NCBI RefSeq assembly: GCF_010389155.1
Contig: NC_057764.1
Span: forward strand, 36,402,275 to 36,466,274
Direction: 5' to 3'
Length of the DNA stretch: 64,000 bases
DNA from: Erigeron canadensis
Lineage: Eukaryota > Streptophyta > Magnoliopsida > Asterales > Asteraceae
Every line of letters begins with the position of its first letter. The stretch's first letter is position 1. Under the pieces are notes generated by a model. That model saw only the letters and a list, made by a program, of their open reading frames with translations. It did no database searches and had not been told where the DNA came from. The position numbers were made by a program, and so were the translations under genes. Positions 50,122-61,158 of this stretch are shown here, piece after piece.

Positions 50122-51490
50122 AGTAATGACATACATGTTTAAAAAATGTATGAAAGTATACCTAATCAGTTTAAATTAGATATTTATTCGAGTATCCGTT
50201 TTTTTGTACAAAGCATTATCTCTCAAGATTTTTAAAAATGTGCGAGTACAAGATGTGACATGGTCGAATCTTAACTCGTCAAAGTTTTTAAAAAGTGTGC
50301 TAAAGCAAGAAGTAACTTGTAGTTATAAACCCAAACGTGTTGTGATATGTCAATGTATTAATTGAGAATTCAAGCGGAATGTGATGTAACACAACCTTTG
50401 TCAAAATTTTAAGGTTGCACCAGACTTGTAGTTATAAACCTAAACGTGTTGCGATCGGGGAATCAGTTTACTGCCTTCACTCCTTCCCCTTAATAAGACT
50501 TTAACTCGTTAAAGAAACCTTAAGGTTGTGCCCACCTCTTGTTACCTAAAGAAAGAAAGGTAAGAGCCAAACCTTTGTAGAAATTTTAGTACCAAATATT
50601 AGTTGGTGGTCAATATGACTAGTCTCACCTGTATTACTCGTATAAATTTGTGGCTCAGAGTGAGTAACAAATCGGTTCTTATGTTTACTTGGAAAATATA
50701 TGTGTACATATCTTTTTAACCCCACTTTACAATTTATAACTTCTGCCATTTATATGGGCTTCAAATTAAAAAAATATATGGGCCTAAATTATGCATTCGC
50801 CAAAATTAGGGCTTATGCAAATTATACTTATAAAACCCTTGCTGTCTTCATGAAATCCTCCCTTTTTTCTAGTATGCCTTCCTTCAGGCTTCACTCCGCA
50901 GTCAAAATCAATGTATTTTTTCTATTAAAAAATGAATATATTTTGCGATTACGTTTAATGATTTACTTTATAATTAACTTTTGCTTATATCGGCGATTCA
51001 TAAAATAATTTGCGGCGAATTAATTAATATTCGTAAAACTCAATAATAAATCGTCATAAATCGAGCTCTTTCTGGCAGACGACGGTTGACCGCCCTTAAC
51101 CGGGATGTTACTGTTCGCCGGAGGAAGCGTTGTCACATCCTGTCGCCTTGAGGAGCAGATTCTGCGATTACCTCTTGGGATTGGCCGTGAGAAAAACATT
51201 TATTTACCTATATATGACATAATTGTTTATATAAGAATTAAATTGTTTTATAATAAAAAAAAAAGGCTGATGAAGATTATCTGTATTAAAAGAACACCAT
51301 CTTTCGGGACTGAATGACTTTTTCGAAAGTTTTAATGTTAATTCTACAATTTCTGAAGCTAATGTCAAATTAATCAAGTTTATATATTTTCTAATTATGT
51401 GCTTATGGACGGTAAAGTGCTGTTTTTATGTTGATGCCAATTTTGTATTGGCACTTGGCGGCAGATGTTGTGGCTAATAATTTTTTTATT
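49473..51490. other. intergenic with microsatellite
   Basis: Contains the AAT/ATT microsatellite listed separately. TTGTAGTTATAAACC with AAACGTGTTG occurs twice (near 50320 and 50429), a small diverged duplication. Frames at 50546-51317 show no recognisable family. Confidence 0.4.
50036..50120. repeat. AAT/ATT microsatellite
   Basis: About five AAT units switch at 50052 into about 23 ATT units, so the tract is partly self-complementary. Likely highly variable in length between individuals. Confidence 0.92.
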
Positions 51491-51499
51491 TTATTTTAT

Positions 51500-52032
51500 G
51501 GTTAAGTACTTTTCTCTTGTGTGTTTTTCATTTCTCCGTTAAGTTTTTCGGCCAAAATCATGTTTATTGTTTTCAGTTCGCCCATGTTTTCGTTAAGTCC
51601 CCCAACGTGCGGTCACGTGATATACTGAGTACATAATAAAGAAATCCTATTTTTTCTCATAACTCGTTTCCTTCATCTCCCCTCTTTTCTTTTTCTTTTC
51701 CTTTTAATTTCTCTCTATTCTTTCCCTCCTAATTTCCCATGACTTTGTGTGTGGCAATCTTCGAACAATCAATGGCTTGTCACACACATGGGGAATCATC
51801 TAATCGGTAAATAAGGAGGGAAATTAGCAGAGAAGGAAAAGAGGGGAAAAAAAGGGAAACAGGTTATGAGAAAAAAAGGAGCGGTTTTATTTTATTATGT
51901 ACTGACGTGGGAGACTTAACGGAAGCAGGGAATAACTAAAAACCACAGGGATGATTTTGACCGAAAACTTAACTGAGTGATGAAAAACGCACAAACGGGA
52001 ATCTACATGGATGAAAAAATGTACTTAACCCT
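51500..52032. mobile_element. long-arm Mutator-like foldback element
   Basis: A 533-bp element whose two halves are inverted copies of roughly 200 bp. The left end is GGTTAAGTACTTTT, the reverse complement of the right end is AGGGTTAAGTACATTTT, and matching words such as GTTAAGT, CCAAAATCAT and GTACATAATAAA recur in order along both arms. A perfect 9-bp duplication TTATTTTAT flanks it (51491-51499, 52033-52041). The middle is CT/GA-rich and also self-complementary. No coding capacity. Length of duplication and long arms point to the Mutator superfamily. Confidence 0.75.
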
Positions 52033-52041
52033 TTATTTTAT

Positions 52042-52873
52042 GTTAGAGCAATAAGAATGAGATTTTAGTTTTGGGGAGGAATTCCCACTTGATTGATCAA
52101 GTTGAAAGATAGATGATCTTTCAATTTTGACATTTGATTTTAATTTAAAAATCAAGATAGTCATCCAACTTGAGAGAATCCATTTCTTTTAGTTTTTTTT
52201 ACTAGTTTTTGGTTAATTGAAAGCTTATGTTGAGTTTTCTGATACATTGAATATAAGGATTTTGTGTTTTCTGATACATTAAATATTTGAATATAAGGAT
52301 TTTGTAAAACAAAAGGAAAGCTATTGAATCATTTAAATGATCATATTTATTAAAACATAAAAAATTGATCATCCTTTGAGAAAAACATATATTATTGAAA
52401 TTCTTACAATGATCCAATTACAAAAATCTGATTAAACACTAAAATTGGCAAACTATGTATGTGTTTTCTAATTCTCTTCAAAAATAGAAAATGGAACTCT
52501 TATCATATAGAAGAAAAAAGGGGTAGAAAAGAATACTAAATAAAATTAAAAAGAAAAACGCATTTTGGTCGTTCCCGTAAAAAAAAGTACATTATTGGTT
52601 GAAATTTTTGTCAAATTATGAGTATAACCCTATTCTCAAAGAAAGGAAACGATTGAACCAAACACTACTATAATCTACTTTCTAAACTGAATAACTGGTG
52701 ACTTCGTCGAGAACGATGCGATCTTATTGAATGCTTAGTGAGAAAGAACTGAAGTATTTAACTATGTATGGTATAATATATGCTCGTAGTTGTTTGTTCA
52801 TGTGTAAAAACCTAAAAGTATCGTTTTAGCGTGAATTAAACTATATACAAATTAATTTGGCCATGGCCACCGC
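52042..52873. other. intergenic, nothing recognised
   Basis: AT-rich DNA. ATATAAGGATTTTGT occurs twice near 52250-52305, a small local duplication. No gene. Confidence 0.4.
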
Positions 52874-52881
52874 ATCATGAT

Positions 52882-53369
52882 CATAGTTGTCGACTTGTAA
52901 TTTTTTACTCGACTTGAAAACATTTTTTTGGCTCGTGCTCAGAAGTGACTAAACTCGTAAGAGTCAAAACATTTTAAAGTACTACATAATATAATATAAT
53001 TATATATGTGTCACGTCTTTAGAAACAAAAATATAAGTTAGATATCTTAAAAATTTTACCAAAAATATTACATATTCAATACTTTTGAGACATAAACTTA
53101 CAATTTATCTCTAAATTCACAATAAAATAATCAATGCTACATATATAACACACAAAATAATGTAGCAAATTAAGTATATTATATAATATATATCCATAGT
53201 ATCAAACTACAATGATTATAAGTTTGCAACTAGTGACTTGGTCTAAGTTCGCACATCAACTCATAAGAGCCTGGACAAAAACGAGTTACCTAACGAGTCG
53301 ACTCGTTTTTGGTGTAAATCGACTCGAATCGTAAAAGTCGACTCATGTTGTAAGAGTTTAACAACTATG
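52882..53369. mobile_element. hAT-like MITE
   Basis: A 488-bp segment with the inverted terminus CATAGTTGT at both ends and GTCGACTCG-type words in both arms. It is flanked by ATCATGAT (52874-52881) and ATTATGAT (53370-53377), an 8-bp duplication with one mismatch, typical of hAT insertions. Non-coding. Confidence 0.55.
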
Positions 53370-53377
53370 ATTATGAT

Positions 53378-54226
53378 ATTCACCTGCAAAACTAAAATCC
53401 TTGATTCACTTTATATACACATTTCTCCAACAAGGGATGTTGCTCTATCCCTTATTTAAGATTTAAGTAGCGCTTGCTAAAATATAGATGTGGGTTAGGG
53501 CGTTAGGCGAGGGTCTTAGGCCCTCAAGATATAAAGACCTTCATTTTTTATATTTTGAGTTTAGTGTTTTAGACTTTTTATTTTTGGGTTAGATATTATT
53601 ATTAACTTATTACTGTACAAGGATAACAAGATTGCCTAAGATAATAAATAGGCAAATAAATCTCATGACTCATAACTCACCTTAAAAAAAAGGACACCAT
53701 ATAATTGAAATTACAAACCTCAAGAAAAAAAAAACAACCAGGTAAGAAATCGAAAAGCCAGACAACCAATTTTCCCTCTCAGAAAAAGATTTCTATCAAT
53801 GAGTTAGTGATCAATAAAAGACTTTCTTATAAAAATGGTGCAAGATATTATTTCTTTCCTTTGTTTTCACGTAGCAACCAAAGTATATAACTATATAAGA
53901 TGAACTATTTTTTGTTTTGTTTAAATAGGCACCCAAAATTAATCTTGCTTAAGGCTCTCAAAAAGATTAAGCCGACACTAGATTTAAGACTTCCAATGAT
54001 CTTTCAGCACCATTTATCCACAAAATTGATGTTTTTATAGAGTAACTAGTTTTATGATAACATTCATTATGTATGTCTATTTTTCGGCTTGAAACAAAAA
54101 ACCAGGAAATCCAATGTGGTCTGTCTCGGGCTCCCAAGTTATTCCAGCTTGGGCCTTGGTGTCAGCGTGAGTATAAATATGTTTTCAATGTGATGCTGGT
54201 ATCACAAATATTCCTAAGTTGTGATT
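53378..54226. other. intergenic left flank of the Copia element
   Basis: AT-rich DNA. The frame at 54073-54330 runs into the LTR and is not a gene. Confidence 0.4.
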
Positions 54227-54231
54227 ATTAC

Positions 54232-54663
54232 TGTAAAGAATCTTTAAATCTCAAGAATATATTGAATCAACATTTAATGAAATTGAATGATTATTATGAA
54301 AATAGAACAAGTTATTATTACAATCAATAGAAAATAACCTTCAGGATGATGATTATATACAGAAATACATATATATTGATATGATATATATGCTAGAATA
54401 TATATGAATAATATGAGAGAAAAATTGATCAAAATCTGAATGTCTGTTGTTGTTGCCCTAATACGACTAAATGGTTGTATATATAGATCTTCATTTTACA
54501 CTTTAGCCTCTCCTTTATTTTCTTTCTTTTACTTCTGCTCCAAGACTTCCAGTTAAGATATGTACAGCTTCAGTCCTTTATATCATCAACTATTTTAACC
54601 TGCATTTTTTTCATACAACAGAATTAGTATAGAATTTAGACCATGAACTTGATACTTTTAACA
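54232..54663 (-). repeat. 3' LTR of the Copia element
   Basis: 432 bp, TGTAAAGAATC to TTTTAACA on the plus strand. It is downstream in the element's own orientation. The last part of the pol frame reads into it before stopping at 54611. Confidence 0.93.
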
Positions 54664-54675
54664 TCCCCCCTCCAG
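54664..54675 (-). other. polypurine tract
   Basis: TCCCCCCTCCAG on the plus strand, purine-rich on the element's strand, directly abuts the 3' LTR, as required for plus-strand priming. Confidence 0.8.
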
Positions 54676-57600
54676 TTAATGGTTTGAACATATCAATAAG
54701 TCCTAATTTGTCACAAAGATAGAAATGTTGCTTTGAACTTAAGCTCTTGGTAAACACATCTGCTAGATTATGATCAGAATGAATTTTATTGATTTTAATT
54801 GCACCTGCACACACTTTTTCGCTTTAAAATATAAGTCTATTTCAAAATGCTTTGTTCTTTCATGGAAAACAGGATTTGCAGCTATTTGTATAGCTGCTTT
54901 ACTATCACAAAAAAGATTTACAAGAAGACTAATTTTTATACCAATATCATTAAGCAAGTTCAAAAGCCAAATGCTTTCACAAGTTACAGATGCCAAAGCC
55001 CTATATTCTGCTTCAGCAGAGGACTTGGCCACTGTATGTTTCTTACTTTTCCATGAAACAAGAGTGTTACCCAGAAAAATAGTGAAACCTGTTACAGATT
55101 TCCTTGTTGTGAGACATCTAGCCCAATCAGAATCAACATATCCCACAAGATCAAGATTATTACCTTTCTTAATGTGCAAACCCTTACCTGGTGCACCCTT
55201 AAGGTACCTTAAAACTCTAAGTCCAAGATTAAAATGCTCTTTAGTTGGAGAATGCATATACCGAGACAAACATTGCACTGAGTAACTAATATCAGGCCTT
55301 GTTAGTGTCAAATATATAAGTTTGCCAATCAGCCTTTGATACAAAGTCATATCATCAAGTAAAGGAGAAGAACCATGTTTAATAGTTAAATTCATCTCAA
55401 GAGGTGTATTGATAGGTTTACAACCAAGAAGACCAAACTCATTCAATAATTCTAAACAATACTTTCTTTGAGTCAAGTATAAACCAGATTCATTTTCAAG
55501 CACTTCAATACCAAGAAAATACTTTAACTTTCCAAGATCCTTAATTCTAAATTTAGAGTTCATAAATTCTTTTATTTTGTCTATTTCATTTTGAGAATTA
55601 CCAGTCAATACAATATCATCTACATAGACCAGCAAAGCAACAAATATATCACCATCAGTTTTTGTGAACAAAGAATAGTCACACTTACTTTGAATAAACC
55701 CATATTCAGTTAAAGCATTACATAATTTTTAGTTCCATTGCCTAGGAGCTTGTTTTAAACCATATAAAGATTTATTCAATTTGCATACCATATTGTTATT
55801 ATTAGAGTATCCTAGTGGCATTTCCATATAAACTTCTTCTTTTAAGTCACCATATAAAAAAGCATTATTAACATCAAGTTGATATAAAGGCCAACTTTTA
55901 GAAATAGCAACAGTTAACAAGCATCTAATAGTAACCATTTTCACCACAGGTGAAAAAGTTTCATCAAAATCAGTTCCAGCCTTTTGACTATATCCTTTAG
56001 CAACTAATCTAGCTTTATATCTTTCTATTTCTCCATTAACCTTATACTTAATTTTGTAAATCCATTTACATTCTATTGGTTCTCTATTTTTAGGTAAAGT
56101 TGTAACAGTCCAAGTATTATTTCTATTCAAAGCTTCAATTTCTTCATTCATATCATTAACCCAATTAGAATCTTTACAAGCTTCATTAAAAGAAGAAGGT
56201 TCACAACTTTTATTTAAAGAAGTAGCAAAACAATGTAACTCTGAATTCAAATGAGAATAGTTTATAACTTTATTTAAAGGATATTTAACTTTCCCTTGAA
56301 TTTCAAAATCTTGTAATCTTTGAGACAAAACCGATTGTCTAGATGTTCTTCTCAGAGATCTTTCATTTAAATTAGGATTATTGCCCTCAGATTGATTTTC
56401 ATTATTCATATCTTGTAACATGATTGTAGGCTCAACCACATTTTCAACATTCACACTTGAATCTCTTGACAGATTATGATCAACAGAATTCTCAGTAACT
56501 CTAAAAGAGCTACCAGGAAAATTGTCAATCCTCTGTGTTTGAATAGATTCATTTGGAATGTTAAAATGTGAGAGCTCACCTCTAATGTTAAGATCATCAC
56601 CTCTGCCTTCCTTTTCATCATTGGGCTCCTTATGAACAAGTGTATTAAACAAATCAAAAAAATTTAAATGATTTATAGACTCAGATTATATTTTAACCAG
56701 TTCTTTATTCATTGTAAAAGGAAACACATTTTCAAAGAATCTCACATCTCTAGAATACACATAAGACCTTGACTCAAGACTATAAAGTTTGTAGCCCTTT
56801 TTATTGTTAGAATAACCAAGTAAAACACATTTTTCAGCTCTTGATTCAAACTTATCAGATACATTCAGTTTAGTAGCAAAACATAAGCAACCAAAAACTC
56901 TTAAGTGATTTAAAAAAGGTTCAGTTCCATACACTTTTTCATAAGGTGTTTTACCTTTAAGAATAGAGGAAGGTGTTCTATTAATTAAGTAAGTAGCAGT
57001 AAGCACACAATCACTCTAAAGATATAAAGGAATTCTCCCCTAAAACATAAGAGACCTAGCCACATTTAGAAGGTGTCTATGTTTCCTTTCAACAATACCA
57101 TTTTGTTGGGGTGTATTAGAATGAGTAGTTTAATGAACAATTCCCTTTGAAGTAACAAGACAAATCATTTGATTATTTAAAAATTCTGTTCCATTATCAC
57201 TTCTGATTACTTTCACTTTAACACCAAATTGAGTATGCAATAATTCAAAAAACTGTTTTACATATTCAAATACTTCAGATTTATTTTTAAGCATGAAAGT
57301 CCAAACTGCTCTAGTGAAATCATCAACAGTGGTTAAAAAATATTTAAAACCATCTTTACTTGTAACTTTGTATGGTTCCCATACATCCAAATGAATTAAA
57401 TCACCCAAACCATAAGTTTTATGATCACTTAAAGGGAAATGTTCTCTTGTTTGTTTAGCTTTATGACAAACATCACAAGGACCAATGTGTTTGGAAGAAA
57501 GACTTAGTTTCTTAGAAAAAACAGATAAGGCTTGATCAGCAGGATGACCAAGTCTCATGTGCCACAATAGTTTAGACTCACAAGGAATAGAAGCAGAATT

Positions 57601-59283
57601 TCACACAACAGAAGAAGAAGAAGAAGGAAGAGGAAGATCATCATAAACATATAAACCACCTTGTTCACTACCAGTCCCCAGAACACTCTTTTGAAGTGAA
57701 TCCCGAATATAACAAGTACTAGGATCAAACCCTACGAACAGATTGTTGTCTCTATCAAGTTTATGTACATACATCAAATTTACATTGTATTCAGGAACAA
57801 CCAAAACATCAAACAAGATAATGCCATTTTTAAGATGAAGATTTCCAATTTGTTTGACAATAGCACAAGTACCATTAGGATGACCAATTTTTAGTTGCAA
57901 ATCAGAAATATCAACTACATTAGTAAGGTTTTTAGCAGACATAGTCATATGTTGATTTGCACCACTATCAATAATCCACTTAATGATAGCATTAAACAGA
58001 AAACTATTACAACTTAAAAACCAAGAGTTGCTACACAATGGCATACCTGCCATATTAGCTTGCAGACTAGAAGAAGATCCAGATTTGTTGTCTAATAAAC
58101 TAAGTAGCCTAGCCACTTGATCAGAAGTAAGAACATTAGAGGAATCACAAGATTTAGTACCAGAATCAGATTTATCAATCTGAATATTATTATTAGAGAA
58201 TCTCCCATTATTAAATTGATTAGAAGAATTTTTGTTTTTTAGAATAAAACACCTGTCAATAGTATGACCAATCTTATTACAGTGAGTACAATGAAGATTA
58301 GGATTAGGTGGTCTCAAAATTCTTTGATTAAAGTCAAAAGTTTTTCTGGATTCAAAGTTATTATCAAAGGTTTTCCTGTTATCAAAAGAATTCTTATTTC
58401 CTTTAAAACCAGAATTTCTGTTAAAATTTGACTTAGCAATGAAAGCAGAAGAAGAAGAAGAAGAAGAAGAAGAAACAAATTTATCACCCATCCCCCCTCT
58501 ATGAGATTCTTCTCTAGAACATATATTATAAGCAGTTTTAACAGTTGGCAAAGGATCTTTCATGAGTATATTAGATCTGACAGTTATATAAGAGTCATCT
58601 AATCCCATTAAAAACTGCATTAACTTCATAAGATCAACATGTTGTTGAATTTCACTTGTAGCAGCACAAGAACAAGCAGGTAAATGAATCATAACATCAA
58701 ATTGTTTCCAGAATGCAGTCAATTTATGATAATATTCAGACAAAGAAGAACCATTTTGAGAAAGAGAATTAATCTTTTGATACAGATTAAATGTAACAGA
58801 TCCATCAACTTTATCATAAGTGTCTTTAAGTTCTTGCCATACAATAGAAGCATTTTTAGAGTAAATTTGGCCTAGATATAACTCTTGAGACACACACCCT
58901 AGAATCCAATTCAAAACCACTGCATTGCATCTATCCCATTGTTTAGCTAAAACAGGATTATCATAATTTTTAAGACAAGAGCCATCAATAAATCCAGTTT
59001 TATTCTTAGTTTCCAATGCCAATTCAATTGCACAAGCCCATACTTTATAATTCTCAGTTCCAAGAAGTTTAAAACCAATCAAAGGTGTACCAGTAGTATC
59101 ACTAGCATGCAAATACAAAGGATCTCCAAAATCAAGCTTACTAATCCTGGTTATTTCAAAATCAGTCTCATTATCAGAATCATTATGCACAAAAGCAGGA
59201 GGAGTATTACCATGAACAGAAGCAGGAGGAGTATTACCATGAACAGAACCAGGAGGAGTATTAACCATGATTGCAAATAACAA
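54664..59283 (-). pseudogene. Copia gag-pol, inactivated
   Basis: The reading frame starts at 59283. The gag region includes three imperfect copies of a GNTPPASVH unit at the start and a CCHC zinc knuckle (CTHCNKIGHTIDRC) near 58250-58292. The protease motif DSGA lies near 57960-57975, the integrase zinc-binding H-x-H/C-x2-C region near 57470-57565 and its catalytic core right after (RSDNGTEF). The reverse-transcriptase YVDD is near 55616-55627 and RNase H near 54830-55050. Stops in the same frame lie at 57601-57603, 57130-57132, 57040-57042, 57016-57018, 56686-56688 and 55729-55731. One frameshift of about one base lies near 54826-54838. The order and spacing of domains are otherwise intact, so the polyprotein cannot be made from this copy without readthrough. 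Confidence 0.92.
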
Positions 59284-59922
59284 ATATCAAACAACACAAT
59301 GAAACAAGCAAACACACAAAGAAATAATAGACAACTAATTACACACAGAAATAAAACAAGAACAGGTACAAAAACACTTAGTCAAATAGTGCAGATAAGA
59401 TAACAATAGAAGCACAAAATCAATCAGACAATTCCTTCTCAAAAAAATTTAAAGAAAATATATCTAGTTCTCACAGCAAAGTCAGGGACAGGATTCCTTG
59501 CCTCTCGTATGGAGGTAGGTCAAGTATTAACTAGGCTGTTTTTATGAGAAATAGATAATAAAAAAATTATATATATATATAGAAAAATTTAATGAGAAGA
59601 AATTGATATGAAGATTCACACAGATATCAACAAATTAAGAAAAAATTAAAAGAGAGAAGAATACAATACAGTGCTTTTGCCGATGTTAGAAGAACCCTAA
59701 TTATCTCTTGATTCGCTTAGTCAAGAGAATAATCAGGATCAGAAAGTGAAACCCTAATTACCAGAATAACAGCGGAAGACTAATAAGAAGATTTCAAGAA
59801 AAAAATTCCCCAAATCAATTGAAGAACAAACCCTAATTACCAGACTTAGAGTTCCAAACGGAATACGCTCTAAATCGAAGAATAGAACAACAAATACACC
59901 GAATCAACAACCAATGAGCCTG
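59284..59922 (-). other. Copia untranslated leader
   Basis: About 640 bp between the primer-binding site and the gag start, A-rich on the plus strand. It should hold the packaging and dimerisation signals. No open frame of note. Confidence 0.6.
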
Positions 59923-59934
59923 GCTCTGATACCA
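59923..59934 (-). other. primer-binding site (initiator tRNA-Met)
   Basis: GCTCTGATACCA on the plus strand, TGGTATCAGAGC on the element's strand, adjoins the 5' LTR. This is the standard Copia primer site complementary to the 3' end of plant initiator tRNA-Met. Confidence 0.93.
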
Positions 59935-60365
59935 TGTAAAGAATCTTTAAATCTCAAGAATATATTGAATCAACACTTAATGAAATTGAATGATTAGTAT
60001 GAAAATAGAACAAGTTATTATTACATTCAATAGAAAATAACCATCAGGATGATGATTATATACAGAAATACATATATATATCGATATGATATATATGCTA
60101 GAATATATATGAATAATATGAGAGACAAATTGATCAAAATCTGAATGTCTGTTGTTGTTGCCCTAATACGACTAAATGGTTGTATATATAGATCTTCATT
60201 TTACACTTTAGCCCCTCCTTTATTTTCTTTCTTTTACTTCTGCTCCAAGACTTCCAGCTAAGATATGTACACCTTCAGTCCTTTATATCAACTATTTTAA
60301 CATGCATTTTTCTCATACAACATAATTAGTATAGAATTTAGACCATGAACTTGATACTTTTAACA
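59935..60365 (-). repeat. 5' LTR of the Copia element
   Basis: 431 bp, same ends as the left LTR. It is upstream in the element's orientation and should hold its promoter. It differs from its partner by about 12 substitutions, a 2-base TA indel and a 3-base indel. Confidence 0.93.
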
Positions 60366-60370
60366 ATTAC

Positions 60371-61158
60371 TAATGTTCCAAGTTACGCCATATTTATTAG
60401 GATAAGATAACCAAATCGTACGTATAAAAGGAAGGGGCAGGGCATGTCACAAGCGGTACTAAAATAGTAAAATCTCAAGCCAAAACCACAAGACTAAACC
60501 AGCACTACTTTTAATTTGTGATGACCAAAAAAAGTTGGTTACTAAGTTACCAACTGAATTTGATATATTTGGCGCCTATCAAATCCTCGAGTAGAATGTG
60601 AGCGCCATCTCTTTAAACACAGCTTGAATGGTTTATGTTCTGAATTTCTTTTAAGAAAGTTGTGTTACTATTCCAGCACATCACACCCACAAATATATAC
60701 ATGTATTCATATATTTTGCATAATGTATAGACACATTTATGTTAACATACAAAACTTAATATACGTCTCCTGTAAACATGTATTATGTCAACATATACAC
60801 ATGCACCTATATATAAAAAATATAGGTATGAACAAAATGCATGTGTGTATTAGGAATTGACTCGTACAAGCAATTTGAGAACAAAAACATTAATCTTGTC
60901 TCAATTTTCCCTTTATTAGTAAATAAACTTCAAAAGGAAATAATGATCAAAAGCTCTACATTTTAATATTTATACCCTGCTCCTGCTTCTACTCAAGATA
61001 CCTAATTGATCAATGCAATAAGCTTGGCTCTGAATTAATGACCCCAAAAAGAACCCTAATCATTCCCAATTTAAAGGAATGTTTTGTCCATAATATTGCT
61101 GCAAAATGGATGTTAGTAACTTGTTTCTCTTTCTAATAAACTGCTTTCCCTCCACTGG
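60371..61158. other. intergenic between Copia and the transporter gene
   Basis: AT-rich DNA with no gene. The right part should be the 3' untranslated region of the transporter. Confidence 0.4.

Larger units (their letters stand above)
54232..60365 (-). mobile_element. full-length Copia LTR retrotransposon, coding region decayed
   Basis: A 6134-bp element transcribed leftward. It has two LTRs of about 430 bp beginning TG and ending CA, a 5-bp duplication ATTAC on both sides (54227-54231, 60366-60370), a primer site complementary to initiator tRNA-Met next to the right LTR, and a polypurine tract next to the left LTR. Domain order is gag, protease, integrase, reverse transcriptase, RNase H, that is Copia order. 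The LTRs differ at about 12 bases plus two small indels, about 2.8 percent, so the insertion is young. The coding frame nevertheless carries six stops and one frameshift. It inserted about 0.8 kb beyond the 3' end of the transporter gene. Confidence 0.95.

Noticed and set aside
49700..51400. several 60-100 codon frames
   Set aside because: AT-rich, no family features, and overlapping repeats or microsatellite.
54770..55285. 171-codon plus-strand frame
   Set aside because: Antisense to the Copia reverse transcriptase/RNase H region.
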